Assembly: GCF_000687475.1 (NCBI RefSeq)
Contig: NC_057317.1
Span: forward strand, 6,510,501-6,574,500
Direction of reading: 5' to 3'
Origin: Ustilaginoidea virens
Taxonomy: Eukaryota; Ascomycota; Sordariomycetes; Hypocreales; Clavicipitaceae
DNA: 64,000 bases
Translations under genes and position numbers: made by a program
Shown here: piece by piece, positions 11,060-23,460 of the stretch
Numbering within the stretch: the first letter of the stretch is position 1
Layout: every line of letters begins with the position of its first letter
The notes under the pieces: generated by a model
The model's input: the letters and a program-made list of their open reading frames with translations, nothing else
Database searches by the model: none
Told to the model about the DNA's origin: nothing

Positions 11060-12750
11060 AGGGATATTATAGTCGAATATATTTTTTATTTAACCCTAGT
11101 GGGTAGACCTAGAGTCCCTTTTATAGGCGATTCTATTGCCTTTAACCCCTCTTTTTTCCTTTTAAAGGGGAAAAAGGTAGGGGTATTAGCCTAAAGATAA
11201 GGGGTAAATAGTAATAGAACTACTAATTTAGCCTACTTAAGCGGTATTAATTAGGTAGCAGACTAAATAGCAGATAGGGGAGGCTTCGATGGCGGCATAA
11301 AAAGCGCTTTAGATATAGAAGTTACTAGCTGCGACTCCACTTAGGACTTTATAAACTTTAAAAAGGCAATTACTTATTGCAACTTACTAGAAGATAGCAT
11401 TATAGGAGTTTTAAACTAGGTTAGCGAGACCCCCTCGCTGTAAGGCGGTTCCACTATAGTAGCCGGACTAAAAGCAGGCTTATTATTAATAATAATAACG
11501 GAATTAGCAGGGCTCTTATCGCTAGTAGTAGTGGCAGGAGGAAGAGGTTCCTCGACCGATAAAAGAGGCTAAGGCTTACCACTATAGGCGCGCTCTAAAG
11601 CTAAAACCCCTCTCTTAATAAGACTAATAAAATCAGCTAGAAGCGAGATTAGGATTATAGGCATTATTATTCGCATTATAATAGCAGAGTCATCTTAGCC
11701 CTTCCGGGGAATAAAGGTAATTAGTATAATAGACCGGCATATAGCCTACTAGGCCTTATAATACTCGTCTTTATCTACCTACTAAAGTCAGCTATAAAGT
11801 TAAAGGATACCGGCAAACTGCTATACTTACTTTCTACTTATAAGCGAAGGCCTTTTGCAATATAAGTATACTCTCTACCGGTTCGCGGTTTATAGCATTA
11901 CGCACTAGAATATAATAAAGCTTCCGCTTTACAGTATAAACGAAATAGGCACCCCCGAGCCCTACCTACTATTAGCAAAAGGTAGATAACGATTAAAGAG
12001 AACCTTTTACCTTATTAGTCACAGCAATAAGCAGCTATATCAGCACCGCGGCATACGCAGGGACGATATAGCCATTTTCGAGCTAGGCTAGGACCTAACT
12101 CTAGCATGGTAGGCATTTTAAAGAACAAAAGATGCATAAAAACTGCAATAGCGCAATTGAGGCGGAAAAGCAAAGGAAAATTCTTAGTAATTTTCAATAA
12201 GGAATAAAAAGGGAAGAGGAGAGGAAATAAAAAGGTAGGGCAGGTAAGGGAGACTTTATACTGCTATATGCCCGCACTAGATCACTCGACTATTCGCTAG
12301 CTGCCCTAACCTACATTAGATGAAGTCAATAACAATAAAATGCGCGACTTACCGCGATACCGCCGCCCACCCGATACTAATATTACCGCCGCCTCCCCTA
12401 CCTAATAATATTGACTATATCGGTTCCGATTTATACCTACCCTAAAGCCTAACTAATGCCTAATAACCAATAACTAATTACTACTAATGCAATCTACCGC
12501 GCCTATCGAGGCGTTCCTATTATCTACACTTTCCTAGCCCTGCCGCCAGACCCAGTCTCGCGCGACAGGACACCTCCTTGCAATGCATAGTAAATCCCCT
12601 TCTATTCCGAAGGGATACTATCGACTATAGATAGTATATAGGTTTTCCTCCCGGCACTCGGGTTTCCTATATAGATTAGGCATAGAGGTACTAGCATTAG
12701 GCTAAATGGGGGCTTATCCCCCCCTCCCCTAGATAGCTTAGCTAGTGTAA
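11060..12750 (-). pseudogene. Unidentified coding-like sequence inside the plus LINE unit
   Basis: No match to the LINE, gypsy or copia frames seen elsewhere in the window. The minus strand from about 12,200 to 11,200 reads with a coding character once TAG/TAA are taken as Trp/Gln: a block of hydrophobic and Lys/Arg residues, then a Ser/Pro/Thr-rich stretch such as E-E-P-L-P-P-A-T-T-T-S. Upstream (12,200-12,290) is a pyrimidine-rich leader. It could be a gag-like gene of a nested element or unusual LINE 3' sequence. Product unknown. Confidence 0.35.
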
Positions 12751-12765
12751 TATATATATATATAT

Positions 12766-14685
12766 TAGCAGTAGTTTATAAAACTCGTCTGGTCCTATTT
12801 CTACCTAGATTACCTAAGGGATATAGTTAGATCTAGTGATATCTGCCGCCCTTATAAACTCTACGTTAAGGTCTCTTATGCTTTATGCGTAGTCGATAGT
12901 GCTATCACGTTTGCCTAAGGCTTATCTAGTTATCTCTCCCTATAGTGTTATAAGGGTTAGCTTCTATTTTAATGCGAATTCGAAGAGGGTATTATAGCCT
13001 GGGGAGGTTCTATAAGAGCGGTCCTATATAGGGTGGTAGATATTAAAGTCACTAGTAAAGATGCTATAGGGGCGAGAGGTGGTTTAGGCGAATTCCTAGA
13101 GGGGGGTAGATTAATTTAGGGAAGGGATTAAGGAGTAAAAGGAGTAGATATCGGTATTTTAGAGTATAATACGGTACTAATCTAGGCCTAAGTTTATTGC
13201 CTAGGAGCCGGGAGTGTATCTTTTATAGATATAGATCGCTGCGCATCTGCTGTAGGCGGCTATTTGGTATCTACCGAGGCTGGAGTATAGGGGGAGTCTA
13301 TTTAGGGCTACGAATTCCTAGAGGGCGATAATATCCGGTTTAGATTCGTAGTTAAAGGCGAGGTATGCTAGCAGTAATTTCTTTTGTATATTCCAGTATA
13401 GTACCTCTATTATTGGTGTTAGGGCTAAGGGGTTAGGGCTCTCGGTGCGTTAGTAGCGGTAGGCTTAGATGAATCGGGTTAGAAGAATATAGCGATATTG
13501 CTGCTGCTATTGGTCTTTTCGGGGGCGATAAAGCTTTTTTTGCGTGGTCTGCCGATTTATTTTCTTAGGGAGACCTCCCTTAGGGAGTTGCTGGCGAGGC
13601 GTCTGCGGCCCCTATTCTCCGGGATAGGGGGGGGAGGCATTAATAAGGTGCCGGTGTTTGCGAACTATATTAGTCTGGTGCTGTAAGCCTGTCTTGCGAT
13701 ATCCTATTGCCTGTTCGCTATAGGGCAGAGTCGAGATTAAGCCGGATGGGGTCTCTAGCAGTTAAGGCAGTACTCTCTTTTGTTGCTGATAATGCTAGGG
13801 CAGTCTTTATCTCTATTGGGGTGTCTCTCCGCGCTGTACCATCCGTATCGAGGGGTCGGATATTCGGTACGGCTCTTATGCCGAATACGAGGGGGATCCA
13901 GGTGGTTTTTATGGTAAAACGGGATGCGGCTTCTGCAAAGGTGATAACTATATCTCTGCTCTAGAGTCGGCGGGCTGCAACGGCATTAATGCCTCCGGTA
14001 GTAATATTTACCGCTTTTACAATCTCGATAGGGGTTCTCTATCATAGGTTCTCAAGAATACTATCTCCTTTAATTATTATTTCGCGGTAGATTCTCGACG
14101 GTATAGGTAAAGTGGTCGGTCTGGGTAGTATAGTCGTTAGTATTCCTTTAGCAGTAATACTAGCCTAGGTCGTTCTAGAGGGGGTCTTTAAGGCAAAAGC
14201 TTTATTTATAGCGCTCTCTACTACTTTTTCCAGATTATTAGTCGTAATGAGGTTCGAGTTCGAGTTTAAGGCAGGATTAATTCGGTTGATATATTTAATA
14301 CTATCGACCAGGCTAGTAACAGCATTCCACATATTTCCCAGCGTGGCTGCCGGGACATAGTCTGCGATCTTTTAGTAATACTATTTAAGCAATTCGGTTT
14401 CTTCTTAGGTTCCTATATTAGTTTATACGGCGTTGCCGCTAATTCGTCCGTAATTGTCGTTGGCGATAGTAATATAGTGGTTATAGTGGCTCGACTCGAG
14501 TCTACCCTTATTTCCTCTGTCTAAATCTATGATTTCCGCCGCCTCGACCGCGCCTTCCTCCCGGTGCTGATGCGCTATCGGCAGATGGGGTAAGATAAGG
14601 TGAGGAATTGATCTAGCAACTTTTTGACTGTTTTAGGGGTGTATTCGCGCCGGTACCGAGGTGCGGGCGAAATCGCGAAAACTAT
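12766..14685 (-). pseudogene. Minus-strand LINE, ORF1 and endonuclease part (broken)
   Basis: Reverse-strand counterpart of 5,940-8,165: the LINE 5' end (near 14,680), ORF1, and the start of ORF2 with the endonuclease. It continues at 5,920-4,257 after the inserted plus-strand LINE. At 14,686 it abuts Gypsy-1 copy C, so the LINE inserted near the RT/RNase H junction of that gypsy. GC content is higher than in the plus-strand copy and several short open stretches remain (for example near 13,500-13,960, shadows on the plus strand). Confidence 0.85.
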
Positions 14686-15641
14686 TCTCCTGCTTTATTA
14701 ATCCTTTAGTTAAGTTAATAAAGAAAGGGGTCCTATTCTAATAATTAAATAAAAAAAAGGCGGTATTCTAAGCGTTTAAGCAGTATTTTATATTATCTCT
14801 AGTTCTCGCCTAATAGGACCCTAATAAAGAGACGGTCCTTAAGGTAGATAGTTCTAATATAGCCTTTAGTAGCTATCTATTATAGATCGGGGAGGATAAT
14901 ATACTCTACCCTATTATATACTATTCTACTTATTTATCGGACGTAGAATAAAACTATACTATATATAATAAAGAACTCCTTATTATTATCTCTTGCCTTA
15001 AGGTATAATTAGTAGAATTCTACTTAATAGCCGCCCCCTTTACTATCCTTACTAACTATAAAAACCTAAAGTATTTCGCCCGACTATAAGAAATATCTAA
15101 GCGATAAGCCTAATAGGCTAAAACTCTAGTACTCTTTAACTTCTATCTTTAGTATAGGCCTAAGGTATAAGCCTAATACCTTAATACGCTTTCTTAATAG
15201 GAATAAAAGGCAGATAAGGCAAAGCTATAAATCGGCTAGATCTTAAAACCGCTATCTATTTCAGCATTTAATATAAATAAAATAGAAGGCAAAAAGATAC
15301 TAACCTTAGCCCTAAAGACCACCCTACCTTACAGCCTATATATTTTCGCAAACTCCTACCTCTAAACTATCTAAGATTAAGTAATATCTATAAATAGTAT
15401 ATATTAGGCCCGATAAATAGCAATTGCAAATAGGGAATAACGATTTCTAGTAGGGGTAGCAATATAAGAACAAATTACTAACTATACCCTAAATGTATAT
15501 AGTATACTCCTTTACTAGGTATAGGTATAGCTCCTATCGTTTAAGCCTTTAACCACTATAGTAATCCAATATTACTATAACTTACCTATTATAGGCCACC
15601 TAGGGAAAAACACTACCTTCTAACTATTACGATAAGATTAT
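14686..15641 (+). pseudogene. pol: Gypsy-1 copy C: RNase H and integrase zinc-binding part
   Basis: Plus-strand pol. It begins at the end of the RT, where the LINE interrupts it, and runs through RNase H (D-S-S-N-I-A-F-S near 14,850) to the integrase HHCC region, ending G-H-L-G-K-N-T-T. Copy B (minus, 18,980-20,700) has the same sequence uninterrupted apart from a solo LTR. The last five bases, ATTAT (15,637-15,641), are duplicated at 23,703-23,707, where the frame resumes. Confidence 0.85.
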
Positions 15642-15883
15642 TGTAAAGGACTAGCCCTAGGGCTACTGCGAATAGGCGTCGAATGAATATATTAAATAGA
15701 CTAAGGAGGAAAGAGAGAGGGCCCGAATAGGGGCCTCTAAGTAGCCTATTTATGCCTGTATATAGTACGGGCCGAGTCTTTAGCGAGCCCTCGTGACTCT
15801 ATGCCGATACTCCTTAGGCTAGTCGCGGGCGTAGCCTGAGTCCTAGCTATATTATGGCGCGGGCATAGCCCGAGCCCGTAATA
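15642..15883 (-). repeat. 3' LTR of Gypsy-1 copy B
   Basis: A 242-bp repeat starting TGTAAAGGAC on the plus strand and ending CCCGTAATA, the same length as the partner at 23,461. The bases just after it (TACCCCC, 15,884-15,890) are the reverse complement of the polypurine tract, confirming the minus-strand orientation. Confidence 0.9.
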
Positions 15884-16152
15884 TACCCCCTTTCTCTGCC
15901 TTAGAGTTAGAAAAATCACCTTCTATTATTAATTAATCCTCCGCTAGGGACTAATTATATCGCCGATTACTACGCCGCGATATCCTTAAATCCGTATATA
16001 GGCCAATTGCTAGGTATAGGAAGGATTTGTCTGTAAATATAGCGGATGTAGCTATATAATTAATAGGAGTCGTATAGTCATTAATTGGGAATAGTATGGT
16101 AAAAGCGTGTGGAAGTTCGTTATTACGCTACTAGCTAGAGGTTGACCGATGC

Positions 16153-17304
16153 AGCTAGGAATATTATAAAAAATTTTTTCGCTAGCTATCGGCTAGAAAT
16201 CTCCCTATAGTCTTTGTTTTTTCTTATTAGGGCTCTTTTTTTTCTTCCCTTCTTCCTATTAAGGCTATTAATAAATATCGAAGGTCCCTATTATCGTAAG
16301 TTTTATCCTATATTAAGCCTATATTATATGCTAATCGGTTAAAGCATTATTTCCGTCCCGCTTATATTAGTATTTTTTATCGAATTCTGTCTTTATTGCA
16401 ACTGGCTGCTAACTCCTTTTATAGTGAGACCCGGTCTAGCCTGTTATATAGCCTATTGGTAAGTCTTAAGTCCCTATCTGTATCGCGAGCGTCTTATACT
16501 AACCCTATTTAAAGCCTGAATATATCTTCGCCTGCTACTAAAAGTGCCCTTACTGGGGAGGGATTAAGTCCTATTCGTCCCTAGAAGCTATACTATACCG
16601 CCGGCGATTATCTTCTAGAGGGGGACTCTTCGGATAAGGAGTATTAGTATGCAAAAGACGAAGAGTTTCTATGCAATAGATGCATTAAGTATATATAGTC
16701 GACTGGAGAGTTGCCTATATATAAGTATTACGGGAAAGCTAAGGGGTATAAGAGCTGTGCTAATTCTTATATATCTTGCGTATAGCTTGATTAGCGTCTT
16801 ACGGGGAACCCTATACTACGATGCATCTTATATAGCCAGATTAAAGTAGTAAAGGAGGGGAGGGCTATTGTAGAGCCTATTTATCCTAAGACGGATATAT
16901 AAAAAGTATATACTGCTATCCTAACCTTTGAGTTTCGGGCTTTAAATAATCAATAGCGTTGCGCCTTTACTGCCAAGTAGGTAGCCCTTAGTGCCCTGCG
17001 TTTAGCGTTCGGGCTAAAAGATACTTCCGGTATGGTTTCTGCTGTATTTACAGTATTAATGCCCTTCTGGCGCTAGGCTAGGTCTATTGTGGATCTTGCT
17101 CCCGTCCTGAATATTATAAGGGAGATGTAAGTAGAAGCCTGGGAATATTATATTAGGATAAAGCAGTATTAGGTTAGAGCTTAATATCTTTAACTACTCT
17201 TGCCCCTATCTTGGCCCGCCCTCCCTGCGTATTATATAAAGGGGGAACTATTATACAATTAGGGCGGCTAATATTACGCGGAGGCTCTACTGCTACTAGC
17301 ATAA
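16153..17304 (+). pseudogene. Gypsy-1 antisense accessory gene, copy B (broken)
   Basis: This runs on the strand opposite to pol, convergent with it. One frame extends from about 16,350 to the TAA at 17,302-17,304. Nearly all stops are TAG at positions that read as Trp or TAA at Gln. Near 16,672-16,683 is C-N-R-C, followed about 25 residues later by C-A-N and then C (16,755-16,778), separated by a conserved T-G-E-L-P-I-Y-K segment. The spacing resembles Cys-rich modules of fungal proteins of unknown function (such as DUF3716) and a zinc-binding role is possible; that is inference. A TATAAAA-like box near 16,173 and a T/C-rich leader precede it. Start codon unresolved. Confidence 0.65.
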
Positions 17305-17694
17305 AGTTATCTAATGCAACCCCTGCAGCAGTAAGTAGACCTTGCTTTATAGCCCCTTACGCCCTCGCTGTCTTTATCGCAGCTACTGCTATAGATACTA
17401 TATTATCTGGCCTTATCTTATTAAGGGGACTTATCGTCTCCTAGTGCGCCCCTACTGTATTCGCCTTATAGTGGCCTACAGACTCCATTATATCGTGGAT
17501 ATATAGGGAACTATCCCTATTTAATATATAGCCCGTATATATGTCCTGCCCTGTAAGGACCCCTATTACTACCGGCCTACGCGCTGCTATAGGAATAGGA
17601 GGGGGCTTAAGGAGATAGAGAGTGGCCCTAAGAGGGGGCGTATTAGGGTTAAGCTTATATCGGCCCCGGTTTAGTTTATTATATTTTTTTTTAA

Positions 17695-20600
17695 AGTATT
17701 TTTATTATTTTATTTTATTTTTGTAGTAGTAGGCGTTTAGTATCGTTTACCGGTCTAATAGACCCTATTTTAAGACCCAGTTAGGCCTATTATAAATCCT
17801 AATATCCCCCTATTTAGCCTTGAATATGTCCTATATAATAGTATCCTTAAAGTTTTCTAGGGGTTCCTATATTAGTAAGTTATACCCTTTCTACTTTACG
17901 AGTATATTATATTTCCATCCTCGATTTTATATATTCTTTACCGTAAGTATCTCCTTAACTTTATATTCTTTGTATAGGTTTATAGAGTCTTAGGGGAGGA
18001 TAAATAGGGGCCTAAGTTATATATCGGTTATTATTTAATTAAGTAGTAGATTAAAAGCAGCTTATTCGATTAGGTTAATATAGAAAACCAGATAGATACC
18101 TTATAGGATATCAAATTAGATATTAAGCAATAATAGGACGGTAATAATAGTATATTTAGTAGAGACCTAATCGAGCTTCTTATATAGGCAGTTTATTTTG
18201 ATATTCCGGAGATTTAACTATACTTAGTTGCCGATTTGGAAGTATTTGGCTGGGCGTTATAAATAGTTAGTAGTATCTTACTATTATTATTATGCGAAGG
18301 CGATAGCGGCTTAGGCTAATTCCTATCCCTCTTTAAAGTTACTAAGAAAGAAAGCCGTATACCCCTTTAGGGTAATTAAGCTTAGGGTTACCTCTAGGGG
18401 CGGGGCGATAATCGGAATATTAAACCTATTAAGCAGCCGGTTTAGGCTAAACCTAATAATAGATAATATCCGGTTGTTTAATGCAAGTTAATATGCCGTA
18501 AGATGGTTTAGCTAATCGTACTAATTAAAGGAAATTATAATATAGAGGACTGCCTATACCTTTTGGTTTATTCGCTCTATGCCGCTATTAGTTTAGGGGT
18601 AGTACGCTATAGAAAAAAGTTGCTTAGTCTTAGTTGATTTATATAGTATAGATTAAAATTAGCCTACCTAATCCAAACCCTAATCGCTAATAATCTCTTT
18701 AGGAAAACTATAAAAGCGCTATTAGTACTATTGGAACCGCTTTATATAATCTTCTGCTTTTATTAAGTATATAGCTTTTAGCTGGATATATTTCGATAGG
18801 CGGTCTATTATTACTATAAGGAATCGCGGGTCGGATGTATTATAGGTAGGAAAGTCGGTTATAAAGTCGACCGATATCTGCGACTAAAAGCGGTCTGTAA
18901 TTAGTAGCGGTTGCAGTAAGCCTTCGCGCAATTAGCGGCTCTTATGCACCCTACGGTATCGGCAATTCTAAATATATTTTACTACCTTAGACGATATATT
19001 ATCGAAGTGATAATCCTATCGCAATAGTTAGAAGGTAGTGTTTTTCCCTAAGTGGCCTATAATAGGCGAGTTATAGTAGCATTAGATTACTATAGTGGTT
19101 AAGAGCTTAAACGATAGGAGCTATACCTATGCCCGGTAAAGGAGTATGCCATATGCGTTTAGGGTATAATTAGCAATTTATTCTTATATCGCTACTTCTA
19201 CTGGAAATTATCGTTCCCTATTCGCGATTACTATCTATTAGGCCTGATATATATTATCTTTAGATATCGCTTAGTCTTAGATAGCTTAGAGGTAGGAGTC
19301 GGCGAAGATATATAGGCCGTAAGGTAGGGTGGTCTTTAGGGCTAAGGTCGGCATTTTCTTGCCTTCTATTTTATCTATATTGAATACTAAAATAGATAGC
19401 GGTTTTAGGATCTAGCCGATTTATAGCTTTACCCTATCTGCCTTTTATTCCTATCGAGAAAGTATATTAAGGCATTAGGCTTATAATTTTAGCCGATACC
19501 GAAGATAGAAATTAAAAAGCGCTAGAATCTTAGCCTATTAGGCTTATCGCTTAGATATTTCTTATAGTTAGGCAAAGTACTCTAGGTTCTTATGGTCGGT
19601 AAAGATAGTAAAGGGAGAGGCTATTAAGCAGAGTTCTACTAATTATACCTTAAGGCAAAAGATAATAGCGAGGAGTTCCTTATTATATATAGTATAATTC
19701 CATTCTGTGTCCGATAAATGAGTGGAATAGTATATAATAGGGTAGAATATACTATCCTCCCCGATTTACAATAGATAGCTATTAAAGGCTATACCGGAAC
19801 TATCTGCCTTAAGGACTATTTCCTTATTAGGGTCCTATTAGGCGAAAACCGGAGATAATATAAAATTATTGCAATTCTCAAGGTCACTATAAAAGCAAAA
19901 CCTTACTAGCTAGCTAGATGGCACAAGACTGTCTGCGACCTGTGAACTAATCTTAGTATAATACTAGATTTTTCACCAAGTCCTAAGACTATACAAGTGC
20001 TATAAAGCAGGGCAAGTGTAAAGGCAAGGCAAATATAAGATAACCAGAAAACGCAGGGAAGGTAAGAAGTTCAGAGGCATATAGTGCATTAACAGACTCG
20101 ATTGTGCTGCCCTTCTACTATCTAGAAAGAAGGGGGAAAGCTATCCTATATATACACGAAGGAGGGGTGGGCCTAGGCATTCAAGGTAGCCAGTAAGAAA
20201 GCTCCTCGTAATACTCATTATGCCACGTATATGATACGTCAGCAGCCCCACTATATCCAGCCTTTCTAACCACCCTAACCACCGCGCTAGTAATTAGCTA
20301 CCACGCTAGTGACTAACCACCACGCTAGTGACTAACCACCACACTAGTGGACTAGCCAACACACTAGTAGGCCGCCACCACGCTAGTAAGCCACCACGCT
20401 AATTTAGCAATGCCACACCTTTTTAACAAGGCCTACCTTACTTGATATACAGTAAATAATCTACTGAAAATACTTAAGGTAAAGGGCAAAGGCCTAAGGT
20501 AAGACTACCATAAGTCCAAAAAGCGGTATAAGGGCCAGAAGGTTAGTAGGCCAGTAGGGCATTAGGCCAGCAGCCTAGTAGGCTACTATAGAATTTTAAC

Positions 20601-23405
20601 AAAAATACTACTTAAGCACTTAGAATACCGCCTCTTCTTCGTCTAATTATTAGAATTGGACCCCTTTTTATTAACCTAACTAAAGGGTCGATAAGGCGGG
20701 AGAAGTCTAGGATAAAGTTGCGGTAGAAATTAATAAAACCGAGGAAACTATAAACGCCTTTTAATTTTATAGGTGCTTTCTAGTTCTAAATAGTTTTAAT
20801 CTTTTTAGGGTCTAAATGGATTTCCTTTCCGGCCGTTATAATATATCTTAGGTACTAGACCTCTTTTACTGCGAAGTTGTACTTATTTAGATCTAAATTT
20901 AAGCTGGCTTTTTGCAATCGTCAAAAGATTTCCTTAATGCGCCCTATATAGTCTACCTTTAATCCCCTAATATAAATTAAAATATCATCGAGGTAAGTAA
21001 TTATAAAGTCTCTTAGTATATTCCCTAAGGCCCCGTTAATATATTTCTAAAAGGTTATAAGGGCCCTAATTAGACTAAATAGTATAATAAGCTATTCAAA
21101 TAGTCCGAATCGTATACAGAATGCAATTAAGTATTTATCGCCCTCTGCAATATATATCTTATGGAATGCTATGCGTATATTAACCTTAGTAAACTATTTC
21201 GCTTAGGATAGGGATCGTAAGGTCTCCTTAATTAAGGGGAGGGGGTATCGGTTTTAGATTATAACTTTATTAAGGGCCCGGTAGTCGATATAAAAACGCT
21301 ACCCGCTATTCCCCTTTCTGGCTAATAAGACTAGTGCCGCTGCTAATAAAGAGCTCGCTTAGATTTATCCTTTATCTATTAGGTTAATTACTTATCTTTA
21401 TACCTTAAGTAATTAGTCTTATAGTATATTATATAATAGGCCCTAAGGTAAGTCTGGCTGGCTCCCGTCTGTAGTCTTTTTAAGTTAGATATAGTAGTCT
21501 AATATACCCTAATGCGGAGGGAGATTAGAAGCCTTCTTTTTATTAAAAAGGTCGGCGAATTCCTATAATTCTATTAGGAGTACCTATAGCTTTTGCGATC
21601 GTAGGGCAGAGTCTTAATAAGGCAGCAGTATAATATAGAGGATATATATTATCTCCTATAAGCTTATCGCGATAAAGGAAGTCGATCGGTCCCTAGAGCG
21701 TTTTACTTATTTTAATATATTATAGAAGACTAAGCCGAGGATATTTACTATAGTTAGACTTTATTATCTTTTTATCGATTCTTTAACGATAAGGCTACCT
21801 ACCGATCCGATCTTTAATTAGTATTACTTCGCCTATAGTATAATATTATAGTGCTTTATCTAAGGCATCCTAAGGATAATATCGCGGGTAAGGCCTAGGA
21901 TAACGTAAAGTATAACTATAGACGGCTATCTATCGATATCGATCGCTATACGGACGATATAAGTAATAGAGGAATATATTACCTTATGTTCTCCTGAATA
22001 GCTCTAAATATCTACTACTATTCCGATTTCCCTATATTATAGTAGGCGGATAGGTTAAAGGCCTAACCGTTATATTATCTTTTTGCTTATAGCGCTATAG
22101 TAGTTATATTCTAAGTTAATTAAGGTATTAATAAAGGTATAGGATTTATATAAGATCGGTACTAAAAAGGGGTGTTTATCTATTCGTTTTGCGATCTCCT
22201 TTAATTCCTTTTATAATTAAGCTAGGGTCTACGCATGCGTCTTAAGCCCTCTAATGAGACTAAGTTTAAAGGCTATTTTTTTTCTTAATCTTTATCGCTA
22301 CTTTCGACCTCTCTAATTTATAAGTTAAGTGAGGCCACTTTAGTTATATCGGGTCGGATTACTAGTAGTAGGTAATATATGAATGTATAATACTTAGGAG
22401 AATTATACCGAAGATAAAGACCTTTCTTTTTACGATCCTTATATTATTTTTTAGAGACTTATATCGCCTTAGGTATACACTAATTACCCTTTGAGTCTAG
22501 CTTATTAACGCTCGATATTTATATATCGCCCTTAGAATCCTAGGCATAGGTTAATCGGGAATAGGCTAAGCCCGGTTAGTAGTTAATAGTTAGGCTGGTC
22601 TCGATATCGATGGCAATTTATTGGTAGCGGTCTACTACTAAGTAGTAGTCGTAATAGGATACCCTAAGGCTAATAATCTTATTAGCTATATAAGTATTAA
22701 GTGCTAATTGGAGATATTCTAGCTTAACTTCCTTAGGCTAATCGAGACCGCTAGTAAGTATAAGTTTTTCCTCGAATTATATAAAGAAGGCGGTAAAAGG
22801 TTCTTTAGGGCCCTAGCGTAAAGAGTGCTTAAGCTTAGTGATAGCGCGATCCTATTAGTACGGGTCCTTAAAGAGATATTGGAGGTATTCGAAGAACTTT
22901 ATTATATTATAATTATAAGCCGTACTATTCTTAAAGAAGGCTATAACTTATAATTAGACCGTAGACAATAGGTTTTAGAAGATAAATATCTATTGGGTCT
23001 TTTTATCTCCGATAAAATCCCTATCGACCTCGAGCTTATATTGTATAAAGGTCCGCTAGGCTATAAATATAGCCTTTTTGCCGTTAAAGGGGTCCCCTAT
23101 TGGGATCGGCTTGCGCTTTAGCTAGGTATCCTAAGCAGTAGGGAGGGGGGCATTCTATTATACGACCGGACCCGGTTAGGTGGCATTTTAGAAGCTATTT
23201 AACTGGTTCGCAAGAAGGGTCTATAGCGAGGCGGCAATAGCAATAAGGTGCTGCGCGTTAGTATGCATTCGCGCCTCTATTTATTGTAACCTTGTTATAA
23301 GCTGCTCTACTTGGGTATGTGTATTACGTCGGGGGCGTTATAGCTTTAGATTCTCTCCACTCGGTTCTCCAGGTATGCCTATCTCGATATCTTATATAGC
23401 CTGCA
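17695..23405 (-). pseudogene. gag-pol: Gypsy-1 copy B gag-pol (broken, split by a solo LTR)
   Basis: Gag begins at the ATG at 23,403-23,405 (M-Q-A-I) and contains a typical gypsy capsid block (F-I-G-D-K-K-T-Q ... L-R-x-G-P-K-E-P-F). The protease near 22,100 has lost its catalytic Asp (F-I-N-T-L-I-N, Asp to Asn). The RT keeps an intact Y-L-D-D at 20,984-20,995. The RNase H start is cut by the solo LTR at 19,867-20,601. The integrase HHCC and core follow (about 19,060-18,450) and a chromodomain ends the frame near 17,695. Numerous TAG/TAA codons. The polyprotein would supply capsid, protease, RT, RNase H and integrase. Confidence 0.88.
19867..20601 (-). repeat. Solo copia LTR inserted in Gypsy-1 copy B
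   Basis: A 735-bp LTR with a 5-bp target duplication AAAAT (19,862-19,866 and 20,602-20,606). The ends read TATTGCAATTC and GAATTTTAACA on the plus strand, i.e. TGTTAAAATTC...GCAATA in sense. It is the reverse-strand homologue of the solo LTR at 33,553-34,292 and shares outer sequence with the LTRs at 32,236 and 47,363. Near 20,275-20,405 it has a 19-22 bp tandem repeat around CACGCTAGT. A solo LTR arises by recombination between the two LTRs of a former element. Confidence 0.9.
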
Positions 23406-23447
23406 TTATTGGCTCTATAATGTGAGGTTATAACAGTAAGGCTAAGA

Positions 23448-23460
23448 GAGTCTATTTAAA
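23448..23460 (-). promoter_or_regulatory. Self-priming site of Gypsy-1 copy B
   Basis: Immediately after the 5' LTR the minus strand reads TTTAAATAGACTC. Eleven of these bases are the exact reverse complement of AGTCTATTTAA inside the LTR (23,511-23,521). In Tf1/sushi-type elements the 5' end of the mRNA folds back and primes reverse transcription from just such a site; no tRNA 3' end match was evident. Function is inferred from the arrangement. Confidence 0.65.

Larger units (their letters stand above)
5921..12765 (+). mobile_element. Plus-strand Tad-like LINE (with 1.7 kb of unassigned DNA at its 3' end)
   Basis: The element holds an ORF1 with CCHC knuckles and an ORF2 with an endonuclease and an RT, bounded by a TAGCAGTAGT duplication and ending in a short (TA)n run at 12,750-12,765. 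It has inserted into an opposite-strand copy of its own family. The coding part ends near 10,960. What follows (11,060-12,750) is either a long 3' region or a further nested element; the duplication places it inside the inserted unit. The 5' end (about 5,940-6,120) matches the inverted copy at 14,500-14,680 closely, including a CG-rich motif. Confidence 0.8.

Noticed and set aside
13498..13964. Plus-strand frames of 62 and 85 codons
   Set aside because: Shadows of LINE ORF1/ORF2 on the opposite strand.
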